From positions 16,067 through 80,066 of the forward strand of contig CAYGLF010000006.1 of NCBI GenBank assembly GCA_964350945.1: a DNA stretch of 64,000 nt, written 5' to 3'. Below, piece by piece: positions 26,453 to 38,500 of this stretch. Numbering within the stretch: the first letter of the stretch is position 1; each line of letters starts with the position of its first letter. Source of the stretch: CAYGLF01 sp964350945. GTDB taxonomy: Bacteria > Chlamydiota > Chlamydiia > Chlamydiales > JAAZZY01. A program made the translations under genes and the position numbers. The notes beneath the pieces were generated by a model, which saw only the letters and a list, made by a program, of their open reading frames with translations, made no database searches and was not told the origin of the DNA.

Positions 26453-27252
26453 TCCTAGCAACCCTCGGCCCCGAGGGGACTTTCTCCCATCAGGTCGCCT
26501 TAAGCTTCCCTCATCGTAAGATTGTATTTGCAAAGAGCCTCACAGAAGTTTTTGACCTTTTACATTTAAAAGTTGTTGATGCGATTGTAGTTCCAATAGA
26601 AAACAGCCTCTCTGGAACGATTGTTGAGACGCTACGCTGCTTGGCAGACTGCAGTCATCTGATCTGTGAAGAAAAAATCGTGCCTATAGAGTATGTATTA
26701 GCTTCTTTTGTCAAAGAAGCCAATATCACCAAGCTCTTTGCCCATCCCCATGCTTATGAGCAATGTCGAATGAAAATCAATCACCTTTTAATCGATGTTG
26801 AAGTAATCTACACTCTAAGCAATGCTCAGTCGGCTCACCAGCTGTTAAAGCATCCAGAGAATAGCGCTGCAATCACCACCCAGATGGGGGCAGAGCTTAC
26901 TCAAGTTCCTATACTATATAAGGAAGTAGAAGACGATCTAAGCAATCAAACCCGTTTTTTTCTGATCGGCACCTACCAAAATAAGCCGACCGGAAAAGAT
27001 AAAACGTCCCTATTCATGAAACCCAGTGAAAATCGCTGCGGACTATTAAATGATATATTGTCTCTTATTGCACAAAATCACCTCAATCTTACCAAGATAG
27101 AATCACTTCCCTCTAAAAAAAAGTTAGGGGAATATCTTTTTTATCTAGAAATAGAGGGGCATTTTGCTGGCCCCATATTCCAAAAAATGTTGCCCGCTCT
27201 AAAAAAGATTTCTCCTTTTGATCATTGTGGGTCTTATCCTCAGCGCTCCTAA
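26449..27252 (+). CDS. pheA: Prephenate dehydratase (PheA)
   Basis: 267 residues from the ATG at 26449, with GGGGAGA just upstream; ATGA overlaps tyrA. PDT domain: TLGPEGTFSH (near 5), VPIENSLSGTI (near 62) and the diagnostic DLSNQTRFFLIG (near 165). The C-terminal ACT domain binds Phe for feedback control: NRCGLLNDILSLIAQNHLNLTK followed by the ESLP variant of the ESRP motif. It converts prephenate to phenylpyruvate. An aminotransferase needed for the last step is not in the window. Confidence 0.94.
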   Translation: MILATLGPEGTFSHQVALSFPHRKIVFAKSLTEVFDLLHLKVVDAIVVPIENSLSGTIVETLRCLADCSHLICEEKIVPIEYVLASFVKEANITKLFAHPHAYEQCRMKINHLLIDVEVIYTLSNAQSAHQLLKHPENSAAITTQMGAELTQVPILYKEVEDDLSNQTRFFLIGTYQNKPTGKDKTSLFMKPSENRCGLLNDILSLIAQNHLNLTKIESLPSKKKLGEYLFYLEIEGHFAGPIFQKMLPALKKISPFDHCGSYPQRS

Positions 27253-27368
27253 ACACCACCTTTTCCATTTTTTAAAAAATAAAAAAAAGACTTTCTTTTA
27301 TTTCAAAAAAAAAACTATAAGTGGAAAATAAGTATTAAAATAAAAATTTGGATAATTTGGTGCATCCT

Positions 27369-29547
27369 ATGTTTAAAAAGTTTTCTCTCGTAAGAACCTT
27401 AACTTTAGCTTTAACTTTATCAACTCTTCCGCTTTTTGCAGTTGCCACTACTTGGACTGGCGCAACCAGTACAGATTGGTCTGTGGTGGGAAACTGGGAC
27501 ACGGCAGCCGTTCCTACAAATGTCGATGAAGCGATATTTGATGCTGCAGGGCTTGGAGTAAACGTACCTGCTTTAACAGCAGGGGGCACCTTCCAGAGTT
27601 TTCAGACAGATACTTCATTCACATTAGGAGGAGCCTTTGCACTAGCTGTCGATGCTTCTGCGGCCAATAGTGTTTTTACACTTGATGTTGGTAACTCGGT
27701 TACCTTTACACCAACAGTTGCTTTTACTGGAGGCGCCAACTCAGTAAACTTTACCGGAGCAGCTGGAGCTAATCGCACTGTAATATTTAGCAATGCTGTA
27801 ACACAAACTGCGGGGTTAAGTGGATTCAATGTAGGGGGCACTGGAATAGCTGTTACAGTTGACTTTAATGGTACTGCTGACTTGACAACGGGAACAGCGA
27901 CTCCCGTTACTATTGCAAGTGGCTCTACGCTTCAAACTGCTGGGACCTTTGCTTCTGGAACCATTACCAATGCAGGGACTTTATCATTTGATGCAACCAC
28001 TGGACCTACTTATGCAATGGACATTACAGGAGCTGGTGTCATTAATATTTCACAAGGTAATACAGCTGCTACCAAAACATTTAGCGGCACGATTGGAGCT
28101 GTCACAACTGGAGCTATTACTGTAGAATCTTCAAATACAGATAATGTTACTTTTAGTGGGGATGTGACTGCAGCAAGTTTTGCAAACAACGCAGCAAGTG
28201 GAACGACGACTTTTTCAGGAACGACCGATTTGACAGGGACTGCAGATATGTCTGGTGGAACTGCTAACCTAACTATCACATCCGCAGCATTTGATGCTGG
28301 AGCAGATCCAACAGTTGCAGGGACAGGGATTATCAATAGTGCAACAGGAACTTTGACATTTAATGCAGCAGCAGCTCCAACGTATGCAGCGGCAATTGAT
28401 GGAGCAGGACCAATAACTGTTAGTGGAGCCGGAACACCAAAAGCCTTTTCAGGGGTTGTAGGTGGAACTACAGCTGTCGGGAATTTGACAGTCAACACTG
28501 GCGCTGCAACAACCACTACTTTTGCTCAGGCATATACAGGAGCAGGAGGAGCGACTGCCACCACCACAGGTAGCGCCGAGCAAATAATTTTCTCAGGAGC
28601 TACTTCAATTCCTGGGGGATTAACGACGGCAGCGGGTACAACCATTACTTTCAATAGTACTACTACTGGATCAGGAGCGATTACGAACGCTGGAACTGTC
28701 GCATTTGGAGCAACCACAGGAACTCCTACTTATGCAATGACCATTGATGGGGCAGGAGCGATTTCAGTGGATGGAGCTGCTGTGAAAGTATTTTCAGGAG
28801 TTGTTGGAGGAACAACCGCTGTTGGGAACCTAACAATTGGAGCAGCACAAACGGGAACGGTTGATTTTAACGCTGCCTACACTGGTGCGGCAGGCTCTAC
28901 CCTAACAACGACTACTGGTGGAACTGGTATTGTAAGCTTTAATGCAGCGACAGTTATTCCCACAAGTGTAACGACTGTAGCAGGAACTACTGTTGGTTTT
29001 AACAGCACTACTACTGGGACAGGACCGATTACGAACGCTGGAACCGTTTCATTTGGAGCAACCACAGGAACTCCTACTTATGCAATGACCATTGATGGGG
29101 CAGGAGCTATTAATGTTAGTGGAGCAGCAACTCCTAAAACTTTCTCAGGAATTATTGGAGGAACTACACCAGTTGGAAATTTGACAGTCAATACAGGTGC
29201 TGCGACAGCGACCACTTTTTCTGCAGCATATACAGGAACAACAGGAGCGACTGTTGCTACAACAGGTAATAGTGAAACTCTAACCTTTTCAGGAGCCGCT
29301 ATAATTCCTGGAGGAGTAACAGCTCCAGCTAGTACAACAATTACCTTTGGAGCTAATGCTAATGCAGTCGCAGGGGCAACGACTACTGGAACGGGTATTA
29401 TTAATTTTAATAGTACTACGACAGGGATGGGGCCGATTACTAATGCTGGAACTGTCGCATTTGGAGCAACCACAGGAACTCCTACCTACGGTATGACCAT
29501 TGATGGGGCAGGAGCGATTTCAGTGGATGGAGCTGCGGCAAAAGTAT
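27369..29547 (+). CDS. Giant autotransporter, N-terminal part (continues beyond an assembly gap)
   Basis: About 726 residues before the run of Ns. The ATG at 27369 begins a clear signal peptide (MFKKFSLV then LTLALTLSTLPLFAVA); an upstream TTG at 27348 adds seven residues without a better RBS. The mature start TTWTGATSTDWSVVGNWD and VPTNVDEAIFD is a common autotransporter passenger N-terminus. Then Gly/Thr/Ala-rich repeats begin. Three very similar copies with TPTYAMTIDGAGAI or TPTYGMTIDGAGAI (ATG of the motif at 28738, about 29086 and 29493) are spaced 348 and 408 bp. Joined through the shared 55 bases with the 29648 part, the protein would have about 5,700 residues. Passenger domains of this kind form beta-helices on the cell surface, often adhesins. 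Confidence 0.9.
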
Positions 29548-32500
29548 NNNNNNNNNNNNNNNNNNNNNNNNNNNNNNNNNNNNNNNNNNNNNNNNNNNNN
29601 NNNNNNNNNNNNNNNNNNNNNNNNNNNNNNNNNNNNNNNNNNNNNNNATGACCATTGATGGGGCAGGAGCGATTTCAGTGGATGGAGCTGCGGCAAAAGT
29701 ATTTTCAGGAATTATTGGAGGAACAACCGCTGTTGGGAATCTAACAATTGATTCAGCTCAAACTGGAGCAGTCACTTTTCAAAATGCTTACACAGGAGCA
29801 GGAGCTTCTACTTTGACAACAACAGCAGGTGGAACTGGAGTTGTTTCTTTTAATGGAACAACGGCTATCCCTGGAACTGTAACCGTAGCTACAGGGACGA
29901 CTGTGACATTTGGTAGCTCAGGAACGATTACAACAGGAGCTGTTGACAACACAGGTATCATCAATTATAACAGTACAACCACAGCAGCGACTGCAGATAT
30001 CACTAACAATACTGGAGGGGTCCTTAATTTTGGTGCATCTTCAACAGGTACTTACGCTCTCGCTATTCAAGATCTAGGAACTGTTAATGTTACTGGAGCT
30101 GGTGCGGCGACTTTTTCTTCGCCTATTGGGGGAACGACCCCTGCTGGAAATATTGTTTTAGCAGGAACCAACACTGGTGGGACTACTTTTAGCAATACTG
30201 TTGCTTTAGATGGAACTAGCACAATTACAGTGAACTCACCTTCTTCTTTATCATTTACAAGCAACGATACAAATCCGTTAACAGTTGCAGGTGGGATATT
30301 AAATACTGGGACGGTAAATTTTAATGGTGATGGTAGTGCAATCCAAACATATACTGCACCTATTGATGGTGCAGGTGCCATTAATATTGACTTAGGGGCT
30401 GGAACGAATTCAAAAACTTTTGCGCTGGCAGCGGCCATGGGGGGTACCACTCCAGTAGGGGCTATTACCATTACCTCTGGAAATACGGATACTGTAACTT
30501 TTAATAACCCAGTTACTGGAGCTTCAGTAACCAATAACAATGCATCAGGCCTAGTGACTTTTGCGAATGATGTGACTTTGTCTGGTGCGCTGACAGCCGC
30601 AGCAAGTTCACAAACTACTTTTTCTACGGGAGTAGTTACTATCTCTGGTGCATCAACTGCAGGTACAGGATCTACGATTACACTAGCTGGAACTGGAGCT
30701 ACGGAATTTACGGCAGGACTTAGTGCCAGTGCAGCAGCAACGCTTGCTATTACTGGAGCCTCTTTGACCCCCACTTATACTGGAGATATCACAGGGCCCT
30801 TTGCTGTTAACATTTCAGGTGCAGGAACAAAAACTTTTAATAACAGCGTAGGAACATCTGGAAGCAAAGTAGGAGCTATCGACATTGCAGCAAGTGCGAC
30901 GAACCCGACTACTTTTGGTGCAGTAAACAGCTCATCGACGTTTACGAATAATACAGCTTCTGGGCAGACTAATTTTGGTGGCGCCACAAGCTTTGACGGA
31001 GCCGTCACCATAGCTGGAGGCTCAACAGTGGAGCTTACATCCACGACGGCATCTGCTTATGCTGCAGCATCTACAACAGTTTCTGGGGCAGGCACTTCGA
31101 CTTTCAACTTTAATTCAACCTCAGGAGACGCTACCTATACAAGTACCTTCGATGGAGATGGTACTGTCACATTTGATATTAATGTAGCCGGGGCCAGCAC
31201 TTCTAAGACATTCGCTGGAGTTATTGGTGGAACTAATGCAGTTGGTACAATTGCAATTAATACAACCAACACAGGAACCACTTTATTTAGCAATGCAGTG
31301 ACTGCAGATCAATTCACCACAGATGCGGCTTCTGGAGTGGTAACTTTTGCAGATGTGCTAACACTTAACACATCATTAACCAACCCAGGATCGATTGTTT
31401 TACAAAGTCAAATTTCATCACCTGGGACCTTGACAAATAACGGAAACTTAACATTTGCTCCAAGTGCACCACAGACCCATTCAGGAACTATTGCCGGTGC
31501 TGGTGCCATCGTGGTTCAAAATGCTTCAGTAACCACTTTCTCAAGTCCGGTGACCAATGTCACTTTTGATACGAACAACTCAGGTGCAGCTACTTTTGCC
31601 TCTGGAGCAACAGCTATTTTTTCAGGAGCTGCAACAGTAGCTACTGGAACCACCTTAACTATTGAGGATTATTTCCAAGCAGCTTCAATGGCAAATACTG
31701 GAACAGTCAACTTTAATACGGCAGCTGCTGCTGTTTACCCAACAACTGGTACCATGCCAATTACTGGTGCGGGGGCTATTAACGTTGAATCTGGTACTGA
31801 TCTTAAACAGTTTACAGATTCCATTGGAACTGTTGGTACTCCAGTAACCAGTATTACAATTAACTCAAATAATACGGGACAAGTTGACTTCCAGGACGGA
31901 GTTTATGCTGTTGCTTTCACCAATAGCAAAACAGCTGGGATTGTACAGCTGCTTGGAGATACCACATTTAGTGGTTCATCAACAACAGCTGCTGGAAGTA
32001 CGTTAGAAATAGATGGAGATGCATTTGATGCAGGGACAACCACAGGTTTATCAGGAGCTGGTAACCTAGGTTTTGGTGGTAATAACGCAACACAAACGAT
32101 CGATGGGACTATCAATATGAGTGGGTCAGGTATAGTTGCTATTACTGGAAATGCCAATAAAACCTTTAATGGAACTAGTGGAAGCCTCACTTTTGGTGGT
32201 GCGATGACTAAAGATGCGAATGCTAGTACCACAATCTTTAGTGGCGCTGTTACAGGAGGCGCTACTTTTACAAATGTAACAGCTTCAGGGCTAACCACTT
32301 TTAATGGGGCAACTTCTTTTGTTGGGGCCGTTACCAACCCATCGACTGCAGGGATAACTATCGGAGCTGGATTTACAGCTTCTGGTGGGATTGTCAACAC
32401 AGGTGGTTTATTAACTTTTGCTGCAGCAGGACCTCAAACTTACAGTACAATGGGAATTACAACCGCAATTCCTGGGTCAGGTAATATTACAGTGTCAGGG

Positions 32501-35500
32501 GGAGGAACTGGTTTGATTACTCTTGGGAGTGCAATTGGAACGACTGTTAACTATTTAGGGGATATCCTGATTGGAGCTGGAAATACGCAAGGAACCACTT
32601 TTTCTGGTGAGGTCTTTGCAGATACCCTTACAATGACTGCGGGTGCAGGAGCAGCTACTTTTAGTGCTGATCTAAACCTTGAAACTACACTGACGATTCC
32701 TGCAACCACACAAGTAAATATCGGAGCCCAATTAGTAGATAACTCCGTTGGGACCATGGCAGTCAGTAATGCTGGAACGCTTAGCTTTACAGGGACAGGA
32801 ACTCATAGCGGTGTATATACAGGTGCAGGAGCTATTTCTATCTCAACGGGTGCAGGAGCAAACACATTTTCAACTGCTATCAGCCAAGGAACGCTTACAA
32901 CGGCAACAGGAGCGGGAGTAACTACTTTTAGCAATAACCTAACTCTTACTGGAGCAGCTACGATTGGAGCTAGTACTGTAGTCACTCTTGGTGCTGGTTT
33001 TAATGTAGGGTCTGCCGCGAATTCAGGAACCCTGAATTTTAACTCAACGGGTGCCGAAACATATGTGGGCAACATTAACGGGACTGGTACGATTGCAGTT
33101 GATTTAGGAACCTCTGGAACCAAAGCATTTACAGGAACTATTGGAGCTACCACACCCGGCCCTATCTCGGTTGCAGCTACTAATACTAGCGCCGTCAATT
33201 TTGATGCTGCTACTAATGGAACAACCTACACAGCTTCAAATGGTGCAGGTACCGTCACCTTTAATGCACCTACTTCATTCAGTGGTGCTGTGACTAACAG
33301 CGCTGTTACTGCCAATGCTTTGACCATTACTGATTCTTTTGCAGCTTCTAGTGGAATTGCGAGTACAGGAAGGGTAAACTTTGCTGCAGCCAATGGTTTA
33401 CAGACATATGCTATGAGCATTACAGGTGATGGTGATTTAAGTGTGACCTTGGGTACAGCAGATTCTAAAACATTTACAGGCGCTATTAATGTAGCAGCAG
33501 TTGATATTGCAGCGAGCAACACAGCATCCGTATTATTTGGAGCAACGCCTGCAGCAACGAATGCAGTTTCAGGAACAACCTATACATCATATCCTACTAC
33601 TGGACAGGTAACTTTTAATGCGCCCACAACATTTACTGGTGCGGTTGTTAACGATTCAACATCAACAACTTTGACGATTGCAAATGATTTTACAGCAACT
33701 GGGAATATTGCTAATGGAGGAGCTCTTGCATTTACAGATCCAGGAACTCCTAGTAACTACACCATGAATATTACTGGAAACGGAACGATTGCTTTGTCGC
33801 CAGCAACTGGTTTTACCTACACTTTTACAGGAGACATTGGTGATGCAGCAGTCGTAAGAACTGGAGCAATGACCTTTGGAGCCAATGGAGGAGATGTTGT
33901 CTTTACTGCAGCTGGGACTATAGGCGGGACAACGTATACAGATTCAGTAGGTTCTGGATCGACAACTTTTAATGGAGCGACTGACTTTTCAGGAAATGTC
34001 ACCATCAATAGCACTGTGAATATTGGTGCGAATACAATGACGGTAGCATCTCCTAATAGTTTAGTTGCAAATACCGCATCTAGTATTATCAATTTCACGG
34101 CTGCCGGATCGCACACTGTGCCTATTACTGCGACTACAACCCTGGAAGGAACACTAAACGTGACAGGCTCAGGTGCTGTTGTGCTAAATGAATCTATAGG
34201 AACCTCAACAACACAACGTTTTGGAGACATTTTCATTGGAGCTGCTAATGGATCGACTACTTTTGGCCCTACAGGTTCTGTGTTTGCAAATTCAATAGAC
34301 CTTACAGCAGGAAATTCTACGGTCACTTTCAGTAGCCCGATTGATTTGGCGACGCAGCTAGCCGTAGGAGCTGGAGATACTGTTAATATTGGTGGAAGTG
34401 ATTTCACAATAACTGCAGGAATTCTCAATAATGGGACCATTAACTTTACACCAACAACAGCAGTGACCTACGATATAGACATCACCACCACTGCATCAGG
34501 AAATGGTGTGATTAATGTGACCGGTGCTGGAGCGACCACAATAGATGGTGACATCGGCGTGAGTGGAACAGAAATGGGTTTGATCACTGTTACATCAGCA
34601 AATACAGGGGGAACCATCTTTGGAGCTAATAGCAACATATTTACAACAGATGTTGCGGTTCAAAATGGGGCCAGCTTAGACATTGTAAGTGGCAATGTGA
34701 ACATACTATCTCCAGGTAAGGCTACGCTAGCTACTGGATCAGCATTAAGCTTCTCAGCTACTACCGGGGCACCATCATACGCCTTTGCAATTGATGGTCA
34801 GGGAACTATTACACTGAGCGGTGGCAGCACCAGCAAAACTTTTACAGGGGACATTGGTGCAATAACCGCTGTTGGGACCATTACAATTGACGCAACAGCG
34901 ACAGGAATTCATACCTTTGATGGGGCAGTCAATTCAGCTACCACATTTTCAAATAATGCAGTGAATGGGCAGACCGTCTTTAATGGTACTGCTAATTTTG
35001 CAGGAGCATTTACCGTTGATGATACAACAACTGTTAGAATCAATGGAACTGGAGCAACAGCATTTAGTTCAAGTGGGCTTACAAACAACGCTGTTACTAC
35101 TGGTTTATTAAGCTTTGGATCCACAACAGGGGATGCTACATATACAACAACCATCAACGGTGGTGGTCCAATCGAAATTACAGGTGCAAGTACCACTAAG
35201 ACTTTCACAGGCCTTGTAGGAAATACCACAGATGTTGGTTTGATTACAGTAGCGCAAGCTGCTGAAGGAACCAATACTTTCGAAGCTGCAGTTGTAGGTG
35301 TTGGTGGATTGACTACAGAGACTAATGGAACATCATCCACAGTTTTTGAGGCCGCTGTAAATTTTGATACGAATGCAATTTCTATTGGAAACGGAACCAC
35401 GGTAGAGTTTCAAACCACTCTTACAAGTGGTGCGATTGACAACGCCGGAACTCTTACTTTTTCAGCGACCGCAGGAACTCCTACTTATACAATGACCATT

Positions 35501-38500
35501 GATGATGTAGGAACCTTAAACATTAGTGGAACTGCGGATAAAACTTTTGACGGAACTATTGGTGCTACGACTGGTGGAGCCATTACTGTAACTAACACCG
35601 CAGCGACCAATTTTAATGCGACAGGAGCTGTCAATGGAACCACCTTTACATCTTCTGGAACACCAGGAGTTATTAATTTTGCTTCAACAACCACTCCAAA
35701 TTTTTCAGGGCTTGTAACATTAGCTGGAATAACCAATATTGGGAACTCCTTTACTGCTACAGGCGGGATCAGCAACACTGGAGCTCTAGATTTCCAATCA
35801 ATAGGTCCAGAGACCTATACCATGGACATTGATGGCGCTGGAACAATTGCTGTGACCGGCACTGGTGCAATGAATTTCAACGGCGCAATTGGTGCAGGGA
35901 CAACAGTTGGTGCAATTTCGATAGGATCAGTGGCTGGAGTAACAACTTTTGGTGCTGCAGGATCTGTTTCTGGAGCCTCTTTTGTAAATAACTCACCAAC
36001 AAACGCCGTTATTTTTGCTGGACCAACCACATTCACTGGAACAGCTACCTTGATAACAGGTAATTCAAATACACAGATTGTAGGACCTTCTTTCCAGGCT
36101 GGTGACGGTTCAGCAAATTCTGGGATTCTCAGCAATCTCTCAGCCACTCTAGGTTTTGCTACAGCTACTGGAGATGCAACCTACAATACAGCAATTGATG
36201 GTGGAGTTGACATTGAGATCGATGGAGCAAGTACTTCTAAAACTTTCCAGCAGCCAATTGGAGCTGGAACAGCTGTTGGCGACATTACCATTTTCTCAAC
36301 AAATACAGGAACGACTACTTTTGCAAATATTACCGCGAATGGTTTAGCTGTCCAAACAGGAGCTGGGGCTATTACTTTCGGTGGAACTACTAACTTTACA
36401 ACAGCAATGTCAGTAGCAGATGGAGCTACAGTAGATCTTTCAGGAACTAGTTTTACGGGTGATATTAATGCAAACACAAGTGGTATCGTAGACTTTACAA
36501 GTGCTACAGGAGATGCAACCTACACAACAGCCATCACTGGGGGAGCTGCCATTGGTTTGAGCGGAGCTAGTACCAGCAAAACAATTACTGGTGCCATCGA
36601 TTCAACTGCAGCAGCTTTAACCATTGCTGCGACTAATACAGGAACCACAACTTTTTCTGGTGCTGTTTCAGTAGATTCATTTACAATTACAGCTCTAGCC
36701 GGTCCTACCACCGTTTCAGGTGATTTGACAATGAATACTGGCGCTATCACCATCGGTGATGCAACCGTCCTGAACATGGGTGGAGATGTTATTGAGGGAG
36801 CAGGAATCGGTGTTGTTAACACAGGTACTGCGAACTTTACATCTACAACAGCCGCTTTAGATTATAGCACTCCTATCAATGGTATTGGATCTATTGGAAT
36901 TAGTGGTGGGGTTACAAAAACATTTAGTGGAAATATTGGAACGACCACACCTGTTGGAGCCATTACTCTTTCAGGAGCTGGAACCAACGCGATCTTTACT
37001 GGAACTGTTGTTCAGGCTGCTGCTTTAGGAGCGCCTCTAGTTGCAGGGCCTATTGTTGTGCCAGTAGGAACAACTCTTACTATCAATACGGCTTCATTTA
37101 CTGCTCCTGAGGGAATTGCCAACGCAGGAACGGTCCTTTGTAACTATGGTGGTGGAGATGCAACCTACACCTTTGATACGACCGGGAATGGTGTATTTAC
37201 AGTCAGTGGAGGAACTACTACAGATAACAAAACATTTAGCGGGAATATTGGAACTGTAGGAACTCCAGCAGGAGCCTTCTCAGTATCCTCTACAGTATCA
37301 ACATCACCTGTGAATTTCTCAGGGGATATTTATGCTGCTTCCTTTACAAACGCAGCTTTATCAGGAACTGTTTCTTTCACTGGGCCGCTCACATTGACAA
37401 CCACTGCGACCGTTTTTAGTGGAACGACAGTGCAATTTGGAAATGACCTTTCTGCTACTAGCTTAGCGAACGCAGGAACAGTGACTTTCAATGCAGCTGG
37501 CACAGAGACCTATGCAATGCCAATCACCGGAGCTGGTACAATAGAAATAACTAGTGGGACAACCGGAACCAAAACGTTCTCAGCAGCCATTGCATCTAAT
37601 GCTATTAATGTGAGAGCCTCGAATACTGCTGCAGTCGTTCTTGGAAGTACAGGAACATCTGTAGGGTCAGTTTCATTTCTGCAGGAAGCTGCTGCAGGAC
37701 CGGTTACCTTTGCAGGAGATGGTAGTTTCACCTCGGTAGTTACAGTCAACGAGACTATAAATATTGCAGGTAATTTCACAGCAACGGGTGGAATTGCAAA
37801 TGCAGGAACCGTAAACTTTATGAATGCCGATGCTGCGACCTCTAAGACTTATGCAATGGGCATTACTGGTGCGGGTGCGATTAACGTTAGCCAAGGGCCA
37901 GCTGATAACACAAAAACATTTACCGCTGCTATTGCAAGTACTGGTGCTATTACCATTGAAGATTCAAATGATGGAACCACCGTATTTTCATCCAATGTGG
38001 GTGCAGCATCGTTCACAAATGAGGTGGGAGCTGGAATTACAACTTTTGCTGGAGATGTTACTCTAACAGGGGTTGCTAACAATGCAGCCACCCTAAATCT
38101 CGAAGGTGATTTTACATCTGGAGGTACTCTGACCAATACAGGGACCTTAAATATGACAGGTTCTGGAACTCAAGACCTCTCAGGTCAAGCAATTGATGGT
38201 TCGGCTATCACTGCAGGTGATATCAATGTGAGTGGTGGTGCAGGAGCTACTACCTTTGGTAATATTGGATCTACTTTTGCTGTTGGTGATGTTGCAATCA
38301 CATCGGGTAATTCAGGAGCTACTACTTTTGCTGCGCTTCAAGCTGCTAGCTTTACAAATGCTGCTGGAACAGGTCTTGCTACCTTTGGTGGAGCCACTAC
38401 GATCTCTGGTGTCACCACATTAAATGCATCTGCAAATATTGCTGATGCTTTTACAGCAACTGGTGGAATTATTAATAATGCAGGGACCTTAGGATTTACA

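Noticed and set aside
29648..29650. ATG immediately after the gap as a true start
   Set aside because: It is the internal Met of the repeat motif (MTIDGAG), with no RBS visible and an identical in-frame copy before the gap.
27348..29651. A complete 767-residue protein ending in unknown residues
   Set aside because: The end is made of Ns. The real protein continues after the gap in the frame of the 29648 part.
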